From Acidovorax sp. (GTDB lineage Bacteria > Pseudomonadota > Gammaproteobacteria > Burkholderiales > Burkholderiaceae_C): DNA of 64,000 nucleotides. Positions 8,972 through 16,972 of the stretch are shown piece after piece; the stretch's first letter is position 1, and each line of letters opens with the position of its first letter. The notes under the pieces are model-generated. The model saw only the letters and a program-made list of their open reading frames with translations, was not told where the DNA came from and did no database searches. The stretch is taken from positions 1 through 64,000 of the forward strand of contig NZ_JADHVT010000004.1 of the NCBI RefSeq assembly GCF_016783915.1, written 5' to 3'. The translations under genes and the position numbers were made by a program.

Positions 8972-9019
8972 GGGTTAGCGGGCGATGCGGATGAGCGGGT
9001 AGGAAAGAGCGGTGCCAGG

Positions 9020-9043
9020 CTTCGACAGGCTCAGCCCGAACGG
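9020..9043. repeat. Short REP-like sequence between ybaB and recR
   Basis: The stretch contains TTCGACAGGCTCAGCCCGAA. From memory this string recurs as a dispersed intergenic repeat in many proteobacterial genomes; only one copy is visible here, so its repeat nature is not shown by this window. Confidence 0.35.
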
Positions 9044-9106
9044 ATGTGGGCAGAACATCATGGGTGTGCCTCCCCTGCCTTCACACCCCGCCCTCAAGGG
9101 CGTAGC

Positions 9107-9207
9107 GAGCGGGCGTCAGGCTAGGCGCGGGTGGCGGGAAACCGGAACGTACTTTCTGTACGTGAGGATTTCCCGACGGGCCCAGCAACGACGCATCACG
9201 CCCACTC
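9107..9207. other. Nested inverted repeats (possible long hairpin) between ybaB and recR
   Basis: Three pairs of arms share nearly one centre: GAGCGGGCGT at 9107 with ACGCCCACTC at 9198 (one mismatch), CGGGAAA at 9135 with TTTCCCG at 9169, and ACGTAC at 9147 with GTACGT at 9158. No ORF in this stretch looks real. It could be a structured RNA, a processing site or a REP-type unit. Confidence 0.55.
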
Positions 9208-9218
9208 GGTAGCCGAGA

Positions 9219-9551
9219 TCAGAAAGGGAATTTCATGCCGCCGGGGAGGCCTGGCATGCCTTGGGTGAGCTTGCCCATCTTCTCCGAAGAAGTCTCCTCC
9301 GCCTTTCGCACCGCCGCATTGAACGCAGCCGCCACCAGATCTTCCAGCATGTCCTTGTCTTCGGCCAGCAGGCTCGGGTCGATGGTGATGCGCTTTACAT
9401 CGTGCTTGCAGGTCATGACCACCTTCACCAGACCCGCGCCCGATTCACCCTCCACCTCGATGAAAGCCAGTTCGTCCTGGGCCTTCTTGAGGTTGTCCTG
9501 CATCGCCTGGGCTTGCTTCATGAGGCCGGCGAGTTGTCCTTTGTTGAACAT
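9219..9551 (-). CDS. ybaB: YbaB/EbfC nucleoid-associated protein
   Basis: Small dimeric DNA-binding protein (110 residues) that coats nucleoid DNA. The family signature is complete: an N-terminal amphipathic helix rich in Gln, Lys and Met ([20 protein letters not shown]), a middle strand region [21 protein letters not shown], and a C-terminal [18 protein letters not shown] tail. The gene sits between dnaX and recR, as in most bacteria. About 230 nt, including a GC-rich hairpin near 9720-9752, separate it from dnaX, so it may have its own promoter. Confidence 0.96.
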   Translation of the reverse strand: MFNKGQLAGLMKQAQAMQDNLKKAQDELAFIEVEGESGAGLVKVVMTCKHDVKRITIDPSLLAEDKDMLEDLVAAAFNAAVRKAEETSSEKMGKLTQGMPGLPGGMKFPF

Positions 9552-9780
9552 GGTGTGGTTTCCTTTGCTTTCTTTCTGGTTGATCGATTCCCACGTGGGG
9601 ACTGAAATTCAGTATCCGAAATTCACGGTATTGTGCTTTGCACCGTTAGCGGCCATCGAAACTGCCGCTGCCCAGACCAGTGCTCCCGCGCAAGGGCCGC
9701 CCCGCCGCGCTGGGAGCGTTCCCCTCCCGCGAAGCGAGAGAGGGGGAAGGCGCCGAAGGCGACTCAGGGGGTGTTTCATC

Positions 9781-11760
9781 TCACGCGGGTTTGATGCTGC
9801 CCGGCACGATTCTCGCGCCGTAGTCACGCATCAGCGATTGCACGAAGGGGTCGTTGTGCACGATTTCTTCCGCGCGGCGTTGGCGCTCGGCGGCGGCGGC
9901 GGCGTTGCGACGGGCAGGGCTGTCGATGACCACGCCCACTTCCACGCTGATCTGGGTCGCATGGCCCGCAGCTTCAAGGGCCGCACGCAGGCGCTCGCGC
10001 GCCGTGGGCTGGTTGAGCGATTCGCGCTCGACGCGCAACAGCCAGTGACCGCCGTCGCGCGCCACCAGCTGCGACTGCAGGGCCAGTTCGCGCACCAGCG
10101 CCGTGATAGCCTCTGCTGCCACCAGTTGCTGCACCGTGGCATGCCAGACGTCCCCCTCTTCGGTGGGGGTGTAGCGGGCAGATACCGGGGTCGGGGCAGA
10201 CAGTGGAAGCGGCTGCAACCGCTCGCCGGGCTCGGGGGACTCACGCACCGGGATTGCTACATATTCAGGAGCATTGTGTGCTTTGAATGATTGCGCTACA
10301 CCGGGATTTTGCTCAAACCTCTCGGTGGTGCGTACCGGCAACGCCGTGGCAGCGGGCGCAGCCGCAGTGGTCACAGTACCGGGCTCGTCAGAACCTGGCC
10401 ATGGGGGTGGCTCAGTCTCGTTGAACGACTCTGATGGATGGTCTCCGGCGCCAGAAGATGCGGTGCCTGCAGCCACTGCTGGAACTGGGGCCGTGACTGC
10501 AGGCGCTGGGGCCGCAGACGGAACTTGCGGGGCAGAAACTACCGCAGCCGCTACACGCCCGGGCACTGCCGAAGCACCTGCAGAGATGGTGCCTGAAGTG
10601 GGCGTTTCAGCCCGCGTCAGAGTTTTTTTTTCAGCCGGTCCGCCAACCCCACCCTGGGGCTTAAAGGCCAGCAGGCGCAGCAGCACCATGGTCAGAGCCG
10701 CATACTCATCCGGCGCCAGGCCCAATTCGCCGCGCCCGTGCAGGCACAGACTGTAGAGCAACTGCGTTTCATCGGCGGGCATCAGTGCAGACAGGCGGGC
10801 TGTCTCGGCTGCCTCGGGGTCATCGGCATCCACGGCCCCCGCCATCTGCGGCACGGCCTGGAACACGGCCATGCGCTGCAGCACGGCACTCATCTCTTCG
10901 AGCGTGGAGGCGGCAGACAGCCCGTTCATGCGCAGCGTGTCCGAGGTCTCCACCACGGTCTTCCCGTCACCCAGGGCGAGCGCTTCGATGAGCCGGAACA
11001 CGTAGGAGCGGTCCACCGCACCCAGCATCTGGCGCACACCGGCTTCCTGCAGCTGACCGCTGCCAAACGCAATGGCCTGGTCGGTGAGCGAGAGCGCATC
11101 GCGCATGGAGCCCCGCGCAGCGCGCGACAGCAAACGCAGCGCCTGCGGCTCGGCAGGCACGTTCTCATTGGCCAGTACGCGGGTCAGGTGTTCCAGCACC
11201 GTTTCGGGGGCCATGGGACGCAAGTTGAACTGAAGACAGCGGCTCAGCACCGTGACCGGCACCTTCTGCGGGTCGGTCGTGGCCAGTACAAACTTGAGGT
11301 ATTCGGGCGGTTCTTCCAGCGTCTTGAGCATGGCGTTGAACGCCGTGTTGGTCAGCATGTGCACTTCGTCGATCATGAAGACCTTGAAGCGCCCCTGCAC
11401 CGGCTTGTAGACCGCCTGCTCCAGCAGGCTCTGCACTTCGTCCACGCCCCGGTTGGAGGCCGCGTCCAGCTCGGTGTAGTCCACAAAGCGGCCGCTGTCG
11501 ATGTCAGTGCAGGCCTGGCACACGCCGCAGGGCGTAGCTGTGATGCCGCCATTGCCGTCCGCACCCTGGCAGTTGAGCGACTTGGCCAGGATGCGCGACA
11601 CCGTGGTCTTGCCCACGCCGCGCGTACCGGTAAAAAGGTAGGCGTGGTGCAGGCGCTGCTGGGTCAGCGCATTCGACAAGGCCTGGACCACGTGTTCCTG
11701 CCCCACCATCTCGGTGAAATTGCGGGGACGGTACTTGCGGGCGAGCACGAGGTAGGACAT
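9781..11760 (-). CDS. dnaX: DNA polymerase III subunits tau/gamma
   Basis: Clamp-loader ATPase that couples the two polymerase cores to the helicase at the replication fork. The start MSYLVLARKYRPRNF at 11760 is the universal DnaX start; the tracked ORF adds 21 spurious residues. Walker A GTRGVGKT is at residues 45-52, a four-Cys zinc module follows at about 64-83, then MIDEVHML and the sensor SRCLQFN. After about residue 370 an Ala/Pro/Thr linker leads to the tau-specific C-terminal domain. At codons 377-380 the gene contains nine consecutive A residues; a slip in either direction reaches a stop within a few codons, which would make a gamma-like short form. An interspersed repeat copy lies in the linker. 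Confidence 0.97.
   Translation of the reverse strand: MSYLVLARKYRPRNFTEMVGQEHVVQALSNALTQQRLHHAYLFTGTRGVGKTTVSRILAKSLNCQGADGNGGITATPCGVCQACTDIDSGRFVDYTELDAASNRGVDEVQSLLEQAVYKPVQGRFKVFMIDEVHMLTNTAFNAMLKTLEEPPEYLKFVLATTDPQKVPVTVLSRCLQFNLRPMAPETVLEHLTRVLANENVPAEPQALRLLSRAARGSMRDALSLTDQAIAFGSGQLQEAGVRQMLGAVDRSYVFRLIEALALGDGKTVVETSDTLRMNGLSAASTLEEMSAVLQRMAVFQAVPQMAGAVDADDPEAAETARLSALMPADETQLLYSLCLHGRGELGLAPDEYAALTMVLLRLLAFKPQGGVGGPAEKKTLTRAETPTSGTISAGASAVPGRVAAAVVSAPQVPSAAPAPAVTAPVPAVAAGTASSGAGDHPSESFNETEPPPWPGSDEPGTVTTAAAPAATALPVRTTERFEQNPGVAQSFKAHNAPEYVAIPVRESPEPGERLQPLPLSAPTPVSARYTPTEEGDVWHATVQQLVAAEAITALVRELALQSQLVARDGGHWLLRVERESLNQPTARERLRAALEAAGHATQISVEVGVVIDSPARRNAAAAAERQRRAEEIVHNDPFVQSLMRDYGARIVPGSIKPA
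10256..10311 (+). repeat. Interspersed AT-rich repeat, copy G (inside dnaX)
   Basis: Begins GCTACATATTC, has GCTTTGAATGATTGCGC in the middle with GCGC at repeat position 38-41, and ends GGGATTTTG. It lies in frame in the disordered linker of tau and is more AT-rich than the flanks. It is more diverged than copies D, E and F. Confidence 0.45.
10623..10631 (-). other. A9 slippage site in dnaX
   Basis: Nine consecutive T on the plus strand encode GAA AAA AAA A in dnaX (codons 377-380). A minus-one shift gives KKNSDAG and a TGA (384-residue product); a plus-one shift or a base insertion gives KKL and a TGA (380 residues). Both would keep domains I-III and remove the tau-specific part. Purine-rich AGGGTGGGG lies upstream. 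Confidence 0.6.
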
Positions 11761-11849
11761 GCGGTCGATTCTACGGGCTGGGCCATGCGCCCCTGGCGCC
11801 GCCAGGGCAAACAAAACAGCCACTGAAAAATCAGGGCCTTCATCCGACG

Positions 11850-11855
11850 TACAAT
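11850..11855 (+). promoter_or_regulatory. -10 box of the SRP RNA gene
   Basis: TACAAT ends 7 nt before the first paired base of the SRP RNA (11863), the expected distance for a transcription start. No convincing -35 hexamer was found. Confidence 0.5.
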
Positions 11856-11862
11856 CGGCGGT

Positions 11863-11956
11863 GACGGGCCTCCTCGCATGGTGAAGCGGCCAACCGGGTC
11901 AGGTGGGGAACCAAGCAGCCCTAACTGTGGAGTCAGTGCCGGGGGTAAGGCTCGTC
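11863..11956 (+). ncRNA. ffs: Signal recognition particle RNA (4.5S type)
   Basis: RNA component of the signal recognition particle; it binds Ffh and targets membrane proteins co-translationally. The conserved apical hairpin is present as GTCAGGTGGGGAACCAAGCA. Relative to E. coli the CC/GG stem pair next to the GGAA loop is swapped to GG/CC, which keeps pairing. The termini GACGGGCCT and AGGCTCGTC pair over nine positions, which sets the ends at about 94 nt. A TACAAT box precedes it and a T-rich tract follows. The gene lies in the dnaX neighbourhood, as in many betaproteobacteria. Confidence 0.9.
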
Positions 11957-11966
11957 AACTTCTTCT

Positions 11967-11988
11967 TTTTTGCGCAGTCGCGCAAAAA
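11967..11988. other. Small perfect hairpin behind the SRP RNA gene
   Basis: TTTTTGCGC and GCGCAAAAA flank AGTC. It follows the T-rich tract after ffs. The T and A blocks sit in the stem itself, so it resembles a terminator readable from either side rather than a classical GC stem plus T-tail. Confidence 0.4.
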
Positions 11989-12034
11989 CTCTCCCCTCTA
12001 GAATTCCGTAGCGCGCCGGGCGCCTCACGCCCAC

Positions 12035-13411
12035 TCAAGCCCCTGCGGATTGCCCCAGCCAGCGCAGCGCCCCCTCCCCCGCTATACGGCCGCTGGCCAT
12101 GCTGGCGGTCAGCAGATAGCCCCCGGTGGGTGCCTCCCAATCCAGCATTTCGCCCGCGCAGAACACGCCTGGCAAGGCTGTGGCCATGAGGTGCACGTCC
12201 AGTGCCTCAAAAGCCACGCCACCCGCCGTGCTGATGGCTTCGTCCAGCGGCCGCGCGGCCACCACGGTGATGGGCAATGCCTTGATCGCATGGGCCAGTG
12301 CCACAGGGTCGTTCATGCCGTCCTTGCCCAGGTGCTCGTACAGGATGCCGGCCTTGATGCCGTCCAGGCCCAGGCGGCTCTTGAGGTGGCTGGAAAGCGA
12401 CCGGGAGCCGCGAGGGTGGCGCACCTCCACCAGAACGCGCTCAGGCGCATGGTCAGGTAACAGGTCGAGGTGGAAGGTGGCATGGCCGTGGGCTTGCACT
12501 TCGTCGCGCAACAGATGCGACGCGGCGTAAACAAGGCTGCCTTCGACTCCCGTGGCCGTGACCACAAACTCGCCCCGACGGCTGAAGCTGTGGCCCTGGC
12601 TGTCGGTGAAGTTGAGCACCACTGTCTTGAAAGGCTGGCCCACAAAACGCTCGGCAAAATGCGGCGTCCAGCCCACGGTCGGTGCAGGCGTGCGTCCCAA
12701 CAACTCCTGCAAAAAGGCGCGTCGCGTTTCGCCCGCTGGTGCGTCGGCACGCAGCACGTCAAAACCGCAGTTGGACGGGCGCAGCGGGGCCACGGCCACG
12801 CCCCGCTGCGCCAGCAGAGGCACCCATGCACCATCAGACCCCAGGCGCGCCCAACTGCCGCCGCCCAGCGCCAGCACAACGGCCTTGGCCGCCACCCGCA
12901 CCTCGCCAGCCGGTGCAGCCAAGAGCAGAGCGCCATCCTCGGCCCAACCCAGCCAGCGGTGGCGCATGTGGAACAGCACGCCCTGCCCGCGCAAGCGCTG
13001 CAGCCAGGCGCGCAGCAGCGGCGCGGCCTTCATGTCGGCAGGAAACACACGGCCCGAAGTGCCCACAAAGGTCTCCACCCCCAGCCCCTGCGCCCAAGCG
13101 CGCAGCTCGGGGCCGCCAAAAGCCTGAATCAGAGGCTCAATCTGTGATTCGCGCCCGGCATAGCGACTTACAAAAGGCGCATGCGGCTCGGAATGCGTGA
13201 GGTTGAGCCCGCCCTTGCCCGCGAGCAGAAACTTGCGCCCCACCGAAGGCATGGCGTCAAACAGGTGCACGGCCACCCCCGCCTGGGCCAACACCTCTGC
13301 GGCCATCAGGCCGGCGGGGCCACCGCCGATGATGGCCACGTCGCACTGCAAAGCCTCCGCAGACGAGGCGGATGCGGGGCGGGTATCGGAAGGAGGAAGG
13401 GTGTGGGACAC
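12035..13411 (-). CDS. NAD(P)/FAD-dependent oxidoreductase, HI0933/YhiN-like flavoprotein
   Basis: Predicted cytoplasmic flavoprotein of the HI0933/YhiN group (TIGR03862-like); the physiological substrate is unknown. The 458-residue ORF begins with a GTG codon and a 24-residue variable leader. The FAD dinucleotide fold follows: DVAIIGGGPAGLMAAEVLA, then AGKGGLNLTHSE, typical of the family. The C-terminal FAD segment is VAFEALDVHLMATALPGVFCAGEMLDWEAPTGGY, followed by a final helix. Family members are about 400 residues, so the true start may lie a few codons downstream. It is convergent with ffs and lies just downstream of addA. Confidence 0.88.
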   Translation of the reverse strand: MSHTLPPSDTRPASASSAEALQCDVAIIGGGPAGLMAAEVLAQAGVAVHLFDAMPSVGRKFLLAGKGGLNLTHSEPHAPFVSRYAGRESQIEPLIQAFGGPELRAWAQGLGVETFVGTSGRVFPADMKAAPLLRAWLQRLRGQGVLFHMRHRWLGWAEDGALLLAAPAGEVRVAAKAVVLALGGGSWARLGSDGAWVPLLAQRGVAVAPLRPSNCGFDVLRADAPAGETRRAFLQELLGRTPAPTVGWTPHFAERFVGQPFKTVVLNFTDSQGHSFSRRGEFVVTATGVEGSLVYAASHLLRDEVQAHGHATFHLDLLPDHAPERVLVEVRHPRGSRSLSSHLKSRLGLDGIKAGILYEHLGKDGMNDPVALAHAIKALPITVVAARPLDEAISTAGGVAFEALDVHLMATALPGVFCAGEMLDWEAPTGGYLLTASMASGRIAGEGALRWLGQSAGA

Positions 13412-13465
13412 AGGAGGGCCTTGCTAAATAAGGGGCGTTGCGCTGCGGGGGGCCGGAGCAGCCGT

Positions 13466-16400
13466 TCAGAACAGAGAACCCTGCGGAGAATCCGCAGGCC
13501 CCGGCGGGGCGGGTGGGCGCACGGGCTTTGCTGGAGCGACCGGCGCAACGGGGGCGAGAGTATGCCCCACCGCAGGCGCGTGGGCCGCCGATGCCCCTGC
13601 TGCGCCCGGCGCATCGCCCACGATCACCAACCGCCCATCGCCCGTAAGGAACGCGGCGTACACCGCCTCGCCCGGCATCAGTGCCTGGACAGCTTCGCGG
13701 TAGCGCTGCAACTGGGCCACCAGCGCCTGCTGGCGCTGGGGTTGTGTGGCACTTTTGTAGTCCAGCACCCACCAGCCCGCCGCTGCGTCGTTGGAATGGG
13801 CCGCGCGGCGCAACACCAGCCGGTCGATGCGCAGGCTCTGGCCCTGGTAGTGCAACGGCGCTTCATTGATGGCGGTCTGCACCAGCGCAAGGTCCCACGC
13901 CCAGGCACCCTCGCCCGCCAGAATGGCCTGCGCCATGCGGGCGGCCAACTGTGCGGCAGGGGGGGCGATGTCGTGGTCCAGGGCCAGGCGGGCAATGCGC
14001 GCGGTGGGCCAACCCTGGACGCGCAAGTCGGCCAACGGGGCACCGGCTACACCTGCCTGCTCCAGCAGCTGGTGCATGGCATCGCCCTGGCGCGACAGGG
14101 GGGTGGATTCTCCGTCGCCAGGCATGGCCACGGGGGCGTCGCCTTGCGGTCCCGCAACGGGGGGGACGCGCGCGCTTTGCAGCGCCTCGGGCAGCGCAGG
14201 CAGGCTGGGAATGGTGAAGGTCTGCGCAGGCGCTGCAGCCCCCACCTCCCGCGCTATCGGGGCCAAGGCTTGCGTGTCTACCTCGGTCACCAACGGTGCC
14301 AAGCGGCTCCACCAGCTACCAGGGGCCGAGTTGCCAGGCTGCACCGAGGACAGCACCAGGCAATGCTTGGCACGCGTCATTGCCACGTAAAGCATGTTCA
14401 GCTCCTCGCGGCTGCGGGCCTGCTGCTCGGCGGCGAGGGCATCCACCGCGCTGGGTGGCGGGTTCGATTCGCTGGCCAAAAAGACGAAGGCCGACGGCAC
14501 GGCCTGCTCGCCAGGCCAGTCCACCAGCACGCCCATGGTCTCGGCCTTTTGCGGACGGGTGTCGGTGTCGAGCAGCAGCACACAGTCGGCCTCCAGCCCC
14601 TTGGCGCCGTGCACGGTGAGCAGGCGGATGGCCTGCGCATCAGCCCGGCCGGGTGCGCGCACACCGCCCTTCTTCATGGCCCGCACAAAGGCATAGGGCG
14701 TGAGATAGCGACCACCGTCATGCTGCAGCGATGCCGCCAGCAGCGCGCGCAGATTGGCCTGCACCGACTGGCGCTGGGTCACGGGTGCTGCGGCAGCAAA
14801 GCGGGCCAGCACGTCACCGTGTTCATAAATAGCGTGCAGCGCGTCGTGCGGCGGCAAACTGCCCACCCACGCCTGGTACTGAATCAAAACAGCTCCAAGC
14901 GCTTTATATTCATGCGCAAGCAGCTCACTTTTCAATAGCAAATCAAACCAGCTACTGCCTGCATGTTCCGGCTGACGGCGCAAGACAGCCAGGGCCACCA
15001 GGGCGTCGTCGCGCAGTCCAAACAGGGGCGACTTGAGCGCGCGCGCCAGCGACAGGTCGTGCGTCGGCGAGACCAGTGCATCGAGCAGCGCCACCATGTC
15101 CTGCACCTCAGGCGCGTCGAAGAGGTCGGCCTTTTCGGGCTGCACGCAAGGCAGGTGCAGGGCGCGCAGGGCCTCTTGCATGCTGGCCAGGCGGTCGCGC
15201 TTGCGGGCCAGCACCAGCACCTCTTTGGGCGGCGTGCCACTGGCGATCTGCGCGGCCACCCAGGCGGCGGCCTGGGTGCATTCGCGCATGCGCTGGGTCT
15301 CTTCGGCTTCGTGGCGGGGTTCGGTCAGGCTGTCGCGCCAGGCCAGGGGGTCTCGCGCTGTACTGCCTCCATCGCCCGCATCGTCGTCATCGGTGATGGC
15401 GGGCAGACGCAGCAGCTGGCCGGGGTGTTTGGATTCGGTGGTGTGGTCGCGGAATCCGCTGGTTTCGTGCTGCGCCTGAGCCTGGCCCATGACGGCGTTG
15501 ACGGCGCCGATCACGCCCTGCGCATTGCGGCGTGTGTGGTCGCAACTCAAAAGGTCGCCGCCCAGCCCATCTCGCACAAAGGCCTGTGCGGCGATGAACA
15601 CCTGCGGCTCGGCGCGACGAAAGCGGTAGATGCTCTGCTTGGGGTCGCCCACGATGAACACGCTGGGCGCGGCCGATCCGCCTCCTGATCCGGCATAGCC
15701 CGACAGCCATGCGTGCAGCGCCTGCCACTGCAGCGGGTTGGTGTCCTGAAACTCATCGACCAGCAGGTGGCGGATGCGTGCATCCAGCCGCTCCTGCACC
15801 CAGCCTGAGAGCACCGGGTCAGCCAGCATGACCAGAGCCGTGCGCTCCACATCGTTCATGTCCACCCAGCCGTGCTGCTGCTTGACCGCTACAAACTGCG
15901 CGATCAGGCAGCGCGCCAGCCGGGCCATGCGCTGCTGGTGTAACCAGGCCTCGTGCTGGCGGCGCGCGGTGAGCAGGCGCTGCAGCTCGGGCTCGGCCTC
16001 TTGAGCGGCGGGGAACTTCTCCAGGTTCTTGGACAGGCGGTCTTCCTTGGCGACGAACATCGCACGGCGCAATTGGTCCAGGCGCTGGTTCAGGTCAGTG
16101 CAGCCCAGCGCGTCGATGATGGCGTCGGCCGCCTTTTGCGGGGTCTTGTTCGCCTCGCCCCCCAGGGCGCTGGCACGGCTGCGCCAACGTTGAAGGGAGG
16201 CCTCGGTCTGCAAGGCCTCGGCAGGTTCTGCATACGCAGCCAGTTCGGGGTACGCCTGCTGGAACGGCGGCACGGACGCATCGACCACGCCAGCCTCGTC
16301 GGCCAGGTCAAACTCCACACGCTTGGCCAGCGCCGCTGCCAGGGCCTTGTGCGTTTGCGAGCGGCCATGGCGGGCCACCACGGCTTCGTAGTCAGCACGC

Positions 16401-16972
16401 AGACTGGCGCTGTCGGCCACGGTCTGCAAGAACGGCGGCCACACCTCGCGCACCGCCTCGGCGTCGTCTTCGAGTAGCTCGAAGTGCGCGGGCAAGCCTT
16501 GCTGTTGCAGCAGCGCCAGCGGGGCCGTGCCCAGCAGCGCGGCAAACCAGCTGTGGAAGGTACGGATCTGCACTGGGCGACCTGCCCCAAGCAGTTGGCG
16601 ATATAGATTTTGTAGCGCCTCGCGCTTTTCCAGAGCGCCCTGGGGGCTGATTCCTCTTGCAATCAGCTCTGCCGTCAGCGCCTCCAACGGTTTGTGGCTG
16701 AACTCCTCCAACCACTCCTGCAAGCGCTGGCGCATTTCGCCTGCGGCTTTTTTGGTGAAGGTGATGGCCAGGATCTCGTGTGGCGCACAGCCATCGAGCA
16801 GCGCACGCAGCATGCGCGAGACCAGCATCCAGGTCTTGCCCGCACCCGCGCAGGCCTCCACCGCCACGCTGCGTGCGGGGTCGCAGGCGATGGCGTAGAA
16901 GGCCTCGCGCGATACGGGACGGCCGTTGTGTTCGTAGGCGGCCTGGGTGGGTTGTGGAATGCTGACGGTCAT
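13466..16972 (-). CDS. addA: UvrD/RecB-type helicase-nuclease, AddA-like
   Basis: Large ATP-dependent helicase with a C-terminal RecB-family nuclease, expected to work with the AddB-like partner in double-strand break end resection (the AddAB counterpart of RecBCD). Walker A EACAGAGKT is at residues 39-47. Further superfamily-1 motifs are LAITFTKKAAGEM, LLVDEFQDTNP, VGDPKQSIYRFR and LLTVHGAKGLEADCV. The nuclease core near the C-terminus shows RIDRLV, WVLDYKSA and LQRYREAV. After a Pro/Ala-rich tail the protein ends in QGSLF, close to the DNA clamp-binding consensus QL(S/D)LF. Its start overlaps the addB stop (ATGA). Two interspersed repeat copies lie in frame within it. Confidence 0.9.
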   Translation of the reverse strand: MTVSIPQPTQAAYEHNGRPVSREAFYAIACDPARSVAVEACAGAGKTWMLVSRMLRALLDGCAPHEILAITFTKKAAGEMRQRLQEWLEEFSHKPLEALTAELIARGISPQGALEKREALQNLYRQLLGAGRPVQIRTFHSWFAALLGTAPLALLQQQGLPAHFELLEDDAEAVREVWPPFLQTVADSASLRADYEAVVARHGRSQTHKALAAALAKRVEFDLADEAGVVDASVPPFQQAYPELAAYAEPAEALQTEASLQRWRSRASALGGEANKTPQKAADAIIDALGCTDLNQRLDQLRRAMFVAKEDRLSKNLEKFPAAQEAEPELQRLLTARRQHEAWLHQQRMARLARCLIAQFVAVKQQHGWVDMNDVERTALVMLADPVLSGWVQERLDARIRHLLVDEFQDTNPLQWQALHAWLSGYAGSGGGSAAPSVFIVGDPKQSIYRFRRAEPQVFIAAQAFVRDGLGGDLLSCDHTRRNAQGVIGAVNAVMGQAQAQHETSGFRDHTTESKHPGQLLRLPAITDDDDAGDGGSTARDPLAWRDSLTEPRHEAEETQRMRECTQAAAWVAAQIASGTPPKEVLVLARKRDRLASMQEALRALHLPCVQPEKADLFDAPEVQDMVALLDALVSPTHDLSLARALKSPLFGLRDDALVALAVLRRQPEHAGSSWFDLLLKSELLAHEYKALGAVLIQYQAWVGSLPPHDALHAIYEHGDVLARFAAAAPVTQRQSVQANLRALLAASLQHDGGRYLTPYAFVRAMKKGGVRAPGRADAQAIRLLTVHGAKGLEADCVLLLDTDTRPQKAETMGVLVDWPGEQAVPSAFVFLASESNPPPSAVDALAAEQQARSREELNMLYVAMTRAKHCLVLSSVQPGNSAPGSWWSRLAPLVTEVDTQALAPIAREVGAAAPAQTFTIPSLPALPEALQSARVPPVAGPQGDAPVAMPGDGESTPLSRQGDAMHQLLEQAGVAGAPLADLRVQGWPTARIARLALDHDIAPPAAQLAARMAQAILAGEGAWAWDLALVQTAINEAPLHYQGQSLRIDRLVLRRAAHSNDAAAGWWVLDYKSATQPQRQQALVAQLQRYREAVQALMPGEAVYAAFLTGDGRLVIVGDAPGAAGASAAHAPAVGHTLAPVAPVAPAKPVRPPAPPGPADSPQGSLF
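14885..14939 (-). repeat. Interspersed AT-rich repeat, copy B (inside addA)
   Basis: In repeat orientation GCTATTGAAAAGTGAGCTGC leads into TTGCGCATG and AAGCGCTTGG. In addA it encodes KSELLAHEYKALGAV, closely resembling LELQAHNLLALGV encoded by the copy in folP in the same reading phase. Confidence 0.65.
16600..16650 (+). repeat. Possible interspersed repeat, copy H (inside addA, diverged)
   Basis: GATTTTGTAGCGCCTCGCGC followed by TTTTCCAGAGCGCC aligns with the repeat family but has GCGC shifted by two positions. This is the weakest copy. Confidence 0.3.

Noticed and set aside
10738-11826. 362-codon plus-strand ORF opposite dnaX
   Set aside because: His/Gln/Arg-rich shadow of the conserved ATPase domain.
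13181-14938. 585-codon plus-strand ORF opposite addA
   Set aside because: Antisense shadow; Gly/Arg/His-rich, crosses the boundary between two real minus-strand genes.
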